A DNA stretch of 9,331 nucleotides, from NCBI GenBank assembly GCA_937926105.1, contig CALANS010000070.1:1-9331 (forward strand), in the 5' to 3' direction. The notes under the pieces were generated by a model. That model made no database searches. It worked only from the letters and a program-made list of their open reading frames with translations, and was not told where the DNA came from. Both the position numbers and the translations under genes were made by a program. Positions within the stretch are counted from its first letter, which is position 1. The number at the start of each line of letters is the position of its first letter. This stretch comes from an uncultured Actinomycetes bacterium (GTDB taxonomy: Bacteria > Actinomycetota > Actinomycetes > Mycobacteriales > Nakamurellaceae). This document shows, in pieces, positions 5,027 through 9,331 of this stretch.

Positions 5027-6208
5027 ATGACAGGCACGGCAACACGCTCGGTACGTCACTCAGCTCCGGCACGTCGACTACGACGGTGGGGCGCAGCCGC
5101 TGCGGCCCTGGCCGTCTTGGCAGGAGTGGCGGCGTGCGGTTCGAGCTCCAACCAATCCGGAAGCTCGACGACATCGAGCCCGACATCAACCCCAACCCCG
5201 ACGCAGACCAGCGCGTCCGATGCTACCGAGACGAGCGAGAGCGTCACGGAATCGAGCCCCGCGGCCGATGATGACATGAGCGACGCGCCCACGTTCGCGT
5301 TGCAGTTGTCCCATACGCTGCCCGAGGCCAATCCGGTGCACACCGCGTCCGTCGCACTGGCGGAACGGATCAAGGAACGCACCAACGGCACCGTCACCAT
5401 CGAGGTCTTTCCCGCCGGCACCATCGGTTCCACGGCGGAGACCACGGAGCAGGCCGCCCTGGGTCAGCCGATGATCTCGTACGTCGACGCGGCCCATGTC
5501 GCCAGTTACGGCGTCTCCGAGTTCGGCATGCTGGCGTCTCCCTTCTTGCTGAAGGACTACGAGGAAGGCCATCGGATCCTGGACAGCGATTTGTTCGCCG
5601 AGTGGTCTGACCAGCTTGCGGGCAAGGCGGGACTCCAGGTGCTCGCGCTGAACTGGTTCGCCGGCCCGCGCCATATCGTCGGCAAGAAGCCGGTGCCCGA
5701 GCCCGACGATCTCAAGGGTGTCAAGATCCGCATCCCGGAGGCGCGGACCTGGGAGATCATCTTCGGCGATCTGCTGCCCTCCACACCGGTCGCGGTGCCC
5801 TCGTCCGAGCAGTATTCGGCGTTCCAGCAGGGTGTCGTCGACGCCGGCGAGATCCCGCTCGCCAGCATCGTGGACCTCGGCTTCAACGAGGTTGCCACGG
5901 ACATCACGCTGACCGGGCATCTCAACCTGTTCCTGGGCTACGTGATGCCGGCGAAGATCTTCAACGAGATGACGGAGGCGCAACGCCAGGTAGTCCTGGA
6001 AGAGTTCGGCGCCGGCGGCGACGAGGTCACCGAGGCGACGTCGAAGAAGGATCAGGACTCCCGGGAGCTGATGGAACAGCAGGGCATCGCGTTCCACGAC
6101 GCTGACATCGCCGCATACCGCGAGGCCACAGCGGGCTACTTCGGCTACTTCCCCGAGTGGAGCACGGACACGGTCGACCGCCTGCTCGCGGTCCGGGACG
6201 GCAAGTAA
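5027..6208 (+). CDS. dctP: TRAP transporter substrate-binding lipoprotein, DctP family
   Basis: A 393-residue extracytoplasmic solute receptor that delivers a ligand to the DctQ/DctM membrane subunits for ion-driven uptake. The symbol is the family name only. The N-terminus is Arg-rich (RRLRRW, 16-21), followed by a hydrophobic core and the lipobox VAAC with Cys37, so it should be lipid-anchored outside the membrane, as expected without a periplasm. A Ser/Thr/Pro- then Asp/Glu-rich linker (38-86) precedes the DctP domain (about 87-385). In LKGVKIRIP (229-237) Arg235 corresponds to the conserved arginine that binds ligand carboxylates in most TRAP receptors, and Arg215 (GPRHI) is a second commonly kept arginine. 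A carboxylated ligand is therefore likely; identity is unknown. The ATG at 5027 is chosen over an in-frame ATG at 4952 because GGGAGG (5017-5022) precedes it and the signal peptide then starts properly; the earlier ATG would lie inside the operator and promoter. Confidence 0.95.
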   Translation: MTGTATRSVRHSAPARRLRRWGAAAAALAVLAGVAACGSSSNQSGSSTTSSPTSTPTPTQTSASDATETSESVTESSPAADDDMSDAPTFALQLSHTLPEANPVHTASVALAERIKERTNGTVTIEVFPAGTIGSTAETTEQAALGQPMISYVDAAHVASYGVSEFGMLASPFLLKDYEEGHRILDSDLFAEWSDQLAGKAGLQVLALNWFAGPRHIVGKKPVPEPDDLKGVKIRIPEARTWEIIFGDLLPSTPVAVPSSEQYSAFQQGVVDAGEIPLASIVDLGFNEVATDITLTGHLNLFLGYVMPAKIFNEMTEAQRQVVLEEFGAGGDEVTEATSKKDQDSRELMEQQGIAFHDADIAAYREATAGYFGYFPEWSTDTVDRLLAVRDGK

Positions 6209-6265
6209 CGTCATCGGCCCCGCGACGAACACGCTGCTGTGACCAGGACAGGAAGGCGGACCGGC

Positions 6266-6853
6266 ATGCGAACCGTGACGCATCGACTGCTGGAGATTAT
6301 CGAGGGATTGATACCCGCGATCCTGCTGCTGGGCGTGGTTCTGCTGGTGTGCGCGGACGTCGGCGCACGGTATCTCGCTCACGCCCCCATCCGGGGCGTG
6401 AGTGAGATCGCGCTGATCGCGAGCGTGTGGGTCGTCATCCTCGGATCCGCACGAGCCGCCCGGTTCCACCAGCACATCGCCGTACAGGCGCTGGCAGACC
6501 GGTTCCACGGACGTGCGCGATCCGCTGTCCTGCTGGTGAGCACGCTGATCGTCGCGGCGCTGGCAATCTTCATCCTGGTGGTGAGCGTGCTGTACGTCGC
6601 GAAGACGGCCGACCGGCGCTTCCCGATCATCGGGATAACGAGGCTCTGGCTGACCGCCGCCATACCGGTCGGATTCGGGCTGATCAGCACGCACACCCTG
6701 CACGACTGTGTGCAGCTGCTCCGCGACCTGTGGGATGGCCGGAGCCGGTACCAGGAACTCACCGACTCCCTCGCCGCCATCGACGATCCCGACGCGCCGT
6801 CCGGATCCCACGCCGACGACGCTCAGCCGGCCGCGGAGGTGGTCGCGCCATGA
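6266..6853 (+). CDS. dctQ: TRAP transporter small membrane subunit, DctQ family
   Basis: A 195-residue integral membrane protein that pairs with DctM; the symbol is the family name. Four hydrophobic segments fit the family: about residues 14-36, 46-62, 86-112 and 126-145. VCADVGARYL (28-37) followed by ISEIAL-like RGVSEIAL (43-50) is the usual DctQ pattern of a polar Asp/Arg stretch before the second helix. The C-terminal tail (about 155-195) is hydrophilic and acidic. The ATG at 6266 is chosen because AGGAAGG lies upstream (GGAAGG at 6251-6256, 9-base spacing); a GTG at 6239 has no ribosome site. It begins 57 bp after dctP and overlaps dctM by 4 bases (ATGA), so subunits Q and M should be made together. 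Confidence 0.92.
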   Translation: MRTVTHRLLEIIEGLIPAILLLGVVLLVCADVGARYLAHAPIRGVSEIALIASVWVVILGSARAARFHQHIAVQALADRFHGRARSAVLLVSTLIVAALAIFILVVSVLYVAKTADRRFPIIGITRLWLTAAIPVGFGLISTHTLHDCVQLLRDLWDGRSRYQELTDSLAAIDDPDAPSGSHADDAQPAAEVVAP

Positions 6854-8130
6854 TCGCCCTCCTCTTCATCGGTCTCTTCGCGCTGCTGCTGGTGCTGCGC
6901 GTGCCCGTGGCCTTCGCGATGCTCGCGTCGGTACTGGTCTATCTGTTCGTGAAGGGGGCGCCCAACGATCTCATCGTCCAGCGCTTCGTGAGCGGGCTGG
7001 AATCGTTCCCATTGCTGGCCATACCGTTCTTCGTGCTCGCCGGGGTCGTGATGACGCGCTCCGGCATCGCGCAGCGAATCATCGGCTTCGCCAACAGCCT
7101 GGTCGGCAACATGCGCGGCGGGCTGGCCCAGGTCAACGTGCTCAACAGCGTGATCATGGGCGGGATGAGCGGTTCCGGTACCGCCGATGCCGCCATCGAC
7201 TCGAAGGTCATCGTGCCCGAGATGGTGCGGAAGGGCTATCCGAAACCGTTCTCAGCGGCCATCACCGCGACCTCCGGCGTGATGTCCGCGCTGATCCCCC
7301 CGTCGATCGTGCTGATCCTCTACGGGCTGCAGACGGGCGTGTCCGTGGGTCGCCTGTTCATCGCCGGGCTGCTGCCCGCGCTGCTCATCGCGGCGGGCCT
7401 GTCCGTGACCGTGTGGATCATCGCCCGCGTCAAGAACTACCAGCCGACGAGCGGCTGGTGGTCCATTCGGGAGGTATGGAGCCAGTTCCGACGGGCCTTC
7501 TGGTCGCTGATGATGATCGTGATCTTGTTCGTCGGCCTGCGGATAGGCGTCTTCACCCCCACTGAGCTCGGCGCCGTGGTCGCCGCCTACTCTCTGTTCC
7601 TTGCGATGGTGCTCTACCGCACCGTCAAGGTGCGCGACCTGGCCGGCATTCTGCGGGAGGCCGTCAATCTGACCGCCGTCATCATGCTGATCCTCGGCGC
7701 GGCGACCGCGTTCGGGTATTTCGTCACCGTGGAGCGGCTGCCGCAGGCGTTCACCACCATGATCACCTCGATCACCGACAATCCCGTGTTGCTGATGTTG
7801 CTGATCGTGCTGATCCTGCTGCTGATGGGCACGGTGATGGAATCGGCGTCACTGATCATCATCCTCGCCCCGCTGCTGGCGCCGTTCGCGCTACAGATTG
7901 GCGCCGACCCGGTCCACTTCGGCGTGCTCGTCGTGGCCGCGCTGGCGGTCGGCGGTGCGACGCCCCCGGTGGGTGCCGTGCTCTTCACCGTCATGACGAT
8001 CACCCACGTGAAGCTCGGGGAGCTGAGCAAGGCATTGGTGCCCTTCCTCGTATCAGTGGTGATCTCCCTGGTCCTGATCGCGCTGATCCCCAGTATCAGC
8101 CTGTTCCTGCCATCGGTGTTCTTCCGATGA
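6850..8130 (+). CDS. dctM: TRAP transporter large permease subunit, DctM family
   Basis: A 426-residue polytopic membrane protein forming the transport channel, usual length and about 12 hydrophobic segments. Family landmarks are present: LRVPVAFAM (16-24), ESFPLLAIPFFVLAG (51-65), GGMSGSGTADAA (104-115), ALIPPSI (147-153), the repeat-two counterpart FTPTELGAVVAAYSL (235-249), and GGATPPVGAVLF (368-379). These include the Gly/Ser-rich loops near the proposed ion and substrate sites in each inverted half. No gene fusion with DctQ is seen; the subunits are separate but overlap by 4 bases. GGAGGT (6835-6840) lies about 9 bases before the ATG. The stop overlaps the start of the SnoaL-like gene (ATGA), placing transport and downstream functions in one transcript. 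The symbol is the family name; substrate unknown. Confidence 0.95.
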   Translation: MIALLFIGLFALLLVLRVPVAFAMLASVLVYLFVKGAPNDLIVQRFVSGLESFPLLAIPFFVLAGVVMTRSGIAQRIIGFANSLVGNMRGGLAQVNVLNSVIMGGMSGSGTADAAIDSKVIVPEMVRKGYPKPFSAAITATSGVMSALIPPSIVLILYGLQTGVSVGRLFIAGLLPALLIAAGLSVTVWIIARVKNYQPTSGWWSIREVWSQFRRAFWSLMMIVILFVGLRIGVFTPTELGAVVAAYSLFLAMVLYRTVKVRDLAGILREAVNLTAVIMLILGAATAFGYFVTVERLPQAFTTMITSITDNPVLLMLLIVLILLLMGTVMESASLIIILAPLLAPFALQIGADPVHFGVLVVAALAVGGATPPVGAVLFTVMTITHVKLGELSKALVPFLVSVVISLVLIALIPSISLFLPSVFFR

Positions 8131-8678
8131 GCCATCGACACGAAAGGATGAATTCGACAATGTTCGAAGACACGGCCGTCATCGGCCCACTCACCCGCGG
8201 TTCGCGAGACGGCGAAGACCTGGCAGAACGGATCGCCAGGCTGGAGGACTTGGAGGCGATCCGGAACCTGAAGTCGCTGTACGTGGGCTATTGCGACCCC
8301 TATGACCCGGAGGGCTTCGCCTCGGTCTTCGCTCCGGACGGTGTGTGGCAGGGCGCGGACTACGGCGAATACCGCGGCTTCGAGGCGCTCCGCGACTTCA
8401 TCGAAGAGGTGCGCAAGGAATATGTCTGGACATGCCACTACCTGCTGCGCCCGCTGATCGATCTGGCGCCGGATCGGCAGACGGCGCGAGGTGAGTTCTA
8501 CGCGCACATCTTCGAGGTACTCCACGACGACGCGTCGCCGCACGGGCAGAAGAGCGTGGTCGCGTTCGCCCGGTATATCGACGATTTCGTCAAGGTGAAC
8601 GGGGAATGGCGGATCGCCCGGGTGCGCGCCGAGACGTCGCGCCTGCACCGACTGAACAACGATTGGATCATGCCGTGA
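8127..8678 (+). CDS. NTF2-like / SnoaL-domain protein
   Basis: A 183-residue cytosolic protein with a cone-shaped NTF2 fold as used by SnoaL-type cyclases, ketosteroid isomerase, limonene-epoxide hydrolase and some dioxygenase small subunits. The opening helix ERIARLEDLEAIRNLKSLY (34-52), the FASVFAPDGVWQG segment (64-76), a helix RGFEALRDFIEEV (83-95), and the later strands RGEFYAHIFEVL (121-132) and VNGEWRIARVRAE (157-169) follow the SnoaL_4-type pattern. A histidine (His104 in WTCHYLL) lies in the pocket-facing region often bearing it. No specific reaction can be assigned; isomerase, hydratase or lyase are possible. The ATG at 8127 overlaps the dctM stop as ATGA. ATG at 8148 and ATG at 8160 are alternatives, the latter with AAAGGA at 8143-8148 and 11-base spacing; the domain begins after all three, so only the tail length is in doubt. 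Confidence 0.8.
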   Translation: MSHRHERMNSTMFEDTAVIGPLTRGSRDGEDLAERIARLEDLEAIRNLKSLYVGYCDPYDPEGFASVFAPDGVWQGADYGEYRGFEALRDFIEEVRKEYVWTCHYLLRPLIDLAPDRQTARGEFYAHIFEVLHDDASPHGQKSVVAFARYIDDFVKVNGEWRIARVRAETSRLHRLNNDWIMP

Positions 8679-9331
8679 CCCACTATGCCGTGATCGGTGC
8701 CGCCGGTATCCAGGCGCGCGGGACCGTTCTCGATCTCCTGGAGTTCGGCGATGCGGATGACCGCCTCCTGCTGTTGGACCTCGACGAGGACGCGGTACGC
8801 CGGCGGGCCGAGGAATTCGACGACCCGCGGGTCTCCTCGGGTTCGTTCGATGTGCTCGACCATGCCGGGTCGGTGCGGGCGTTGGACGGTGTCGACCTGA
8901 TGATCGCGGCGAGTCCTTCCCCTACCTTCCCGCGGGCCATGGAGATCGCCATCGATGCGCGCTGCCACTACGTGGACATGGGCAGCGATTACCGGTCCAG
9001 CCGTGCGCAGATGGAGCGTGCCGACGCGGCACGGGACGCCGGGGTCGTCGCGCTGCTCAGCTCGGGCAGCGCGCCCGGCCTGTCCAACATGATGGCCAAG
9101 GCGGCGGTCGAGCGTCTCGACACGATCCATTCGATCGACATCACCGTCGTCATGAACGATCTGACACCACGCTCCAGCCCGTTTCACTGGCCGTTCGCGC
9201 TCGACGCCATCATCGACGAGTACACGCTGCCGGCCGGACGGATCGTGGACGGCGCCGAACAGTCCGTGCCGCCGCGCACCGGCGAATGGGTGGAGTTTCC
9301 CGAGCCCATCGGTCGTGTCTTCCCCATCTAC
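8675..9331 (+). CDS. Saccharopine dehydrogenase-family NAD(P)-binding oxidoreductase (3' end cut by window edge)
   Basis: The first 219 residues of a protein resembling the Sacchrp_dh_NADP / carboxynorspermidine and saccharopine reductase group, which make or break secondary amine bonds between an amino acid and an oxo acid, or act as amino-acid dehydrogenases. The N-terminal Rossmann motif is VIGAAGIQARGTVLDLL (6-22), with an acidic residue after strand two (LLLLDLDED, 31-39) pointing to NAD(H). VDLMIAASPSP (73-83) and the CHYVDMGSDYRSS stretch (97-109) match the family's 'found/Y-D-x-x' region, and LLSSGSAPGLSNMMA (127-141) matches the usual G-x-x-PG-x-x-N segment before the substrate domain. 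The GTG start at 8675 overlaps the SnoaL-like stop as GTGA; a good ribosome site is absent, so coupling is likely. It is downstream in the TRAP operon, suggesting a role in metabolism of the imported compound. The substrate domain is mostly outside the window. Confidence 0.85.
   Translation, partial: MTHYAVIGAAGIQARGTVLDLLEFGDADDRLLLLDLDEDAVRRRAEEFDDPRVSSGSFDVLDHAGSVRALDGVDLMIAASPSPTFPRAMEIAIDARCHYVDMGSDYRSSRAQMERADAARDAGVVALLSSGSAPGLSNMMAKAAVERLDTIHSIDITVVMNDLTPRSSPFHWPFALDAIIDEYTLPAGRIVDGAEQSVPPRTGEWVEFPEPIGRVFPIY

Noticed and set aside
5186..6811. 541-codon minus-strand open frame antisense to dctP and dctQ
   Set aside because: It mirrors genes with clear family motifs; its translation is Arg/Gly/Asp/Gln-rich without domains and has no ribosome site. 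Long antisense frames are expected in high-GC DNA.
2497..9331. Sialic acid (SiaPQM-nan) locus
   Set aside because: TRAP transporter, NagB-like protein and a kinase are suggestive, but no lyase, epimerase or ROK kinase is present and the NagB-like active site is altered.
3489..9331. Ectoine uptake and degradation locus (TRAP plus M24 DoeA-like hydrolase)
   Set aside because: The other ectoine genes (deacetylase, aminotransferase, EutB/EutC) are not seen, and a sugar-type kinase and NagB-like gene do not fit. Kept only as an alternative for the M24 gene.
1..9331. Lysine catabolism via saccharopine, linking the saccharopine-dehydrogenase-like and glutaryl-CoA dehydrogenase-like genes
   Set aside because: The two genes are at opposite ends, in different transcripts, and no other lysine-pathway gene is present; the saccharopine dehydrogenase family is broad.

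Overview
The window looks like chromosomal DNA from a high-GC Gram-positive bacterium, most likely an actinomycete of the Rhodococcus/Nocardia/Gordonia type. Signs are strong G/C preference at third codon positions, several GTG starts, many 4-base start/stop overlaps (ATGA, GTGA), and a transport substrate-binding protein carrying a lipoprotein signal. No tRNA, rRNA, CRISPR array, insertion sequence, integrase or attachment site is visible. No regulator gene lies in the window.

Layout. Bases 1-527 (minus) hold the N-terminal part of an acyl-CoA dehydrogenase of glutaryl-CoA dehydrogenase type, cut by the window edge. A short gap with two strong hairpins separates it from a four-gene minus-strand operon. 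In transcription order this is a creatinase/Xaa-Pro-peptidase-fold (M24) protein (4694-3489), a glucosamine-6-phosphate-deaminase-like protein (3390-2497), a PfkB/ribokinase-type kinase (2500-1598) and a D-2-hydroxyacid dehydrogenase (1601-639). A 332-bp divergent control region (4695-5026) follows. The plus strand then carries a tripartite TRAP transporter, DctP (5027-6208), DctQ (6266-6853) and DctM (6850-8130), then an NTF2/SnoaL-like protein (8127-8678) and a saccharopine-dehydrogenase-family oxidoreductase (8675 to the window end, incomplete).

How it fits together. The two arms look like one regulated catabolic locus. Both have a near-consensus -35 box, and both have a LacI-type palindrome sharing the 10-mer CGTTTGGGTA over the -10/+1 region. 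A single LacI/GalR-family repressor encoded elsewhere could therefore switch the importer and the enzymes together. The conserved TRAP arginine suggests a carboxylated substrate. The enzymes suggest C-N bond hydrolysis (M24 fold), sugar or sugar-acid phosphorylation (PfkB), isomerisation or deamination of a phosphorylated amino sugar or similar compound (NagB-like), and two NAD(P)-dependent redox steps.

I do not recognise this gene set as a described pathway. Two of its enzymes have active sites that differ from their families. The M24 protein has lost four of five metal ligands (one only by Glu to Asp), and the NagB-like protein has Arg where E. coli NagB has Asp141. The substrate is unknown; all pathway statements are inference from family membership and gene order.
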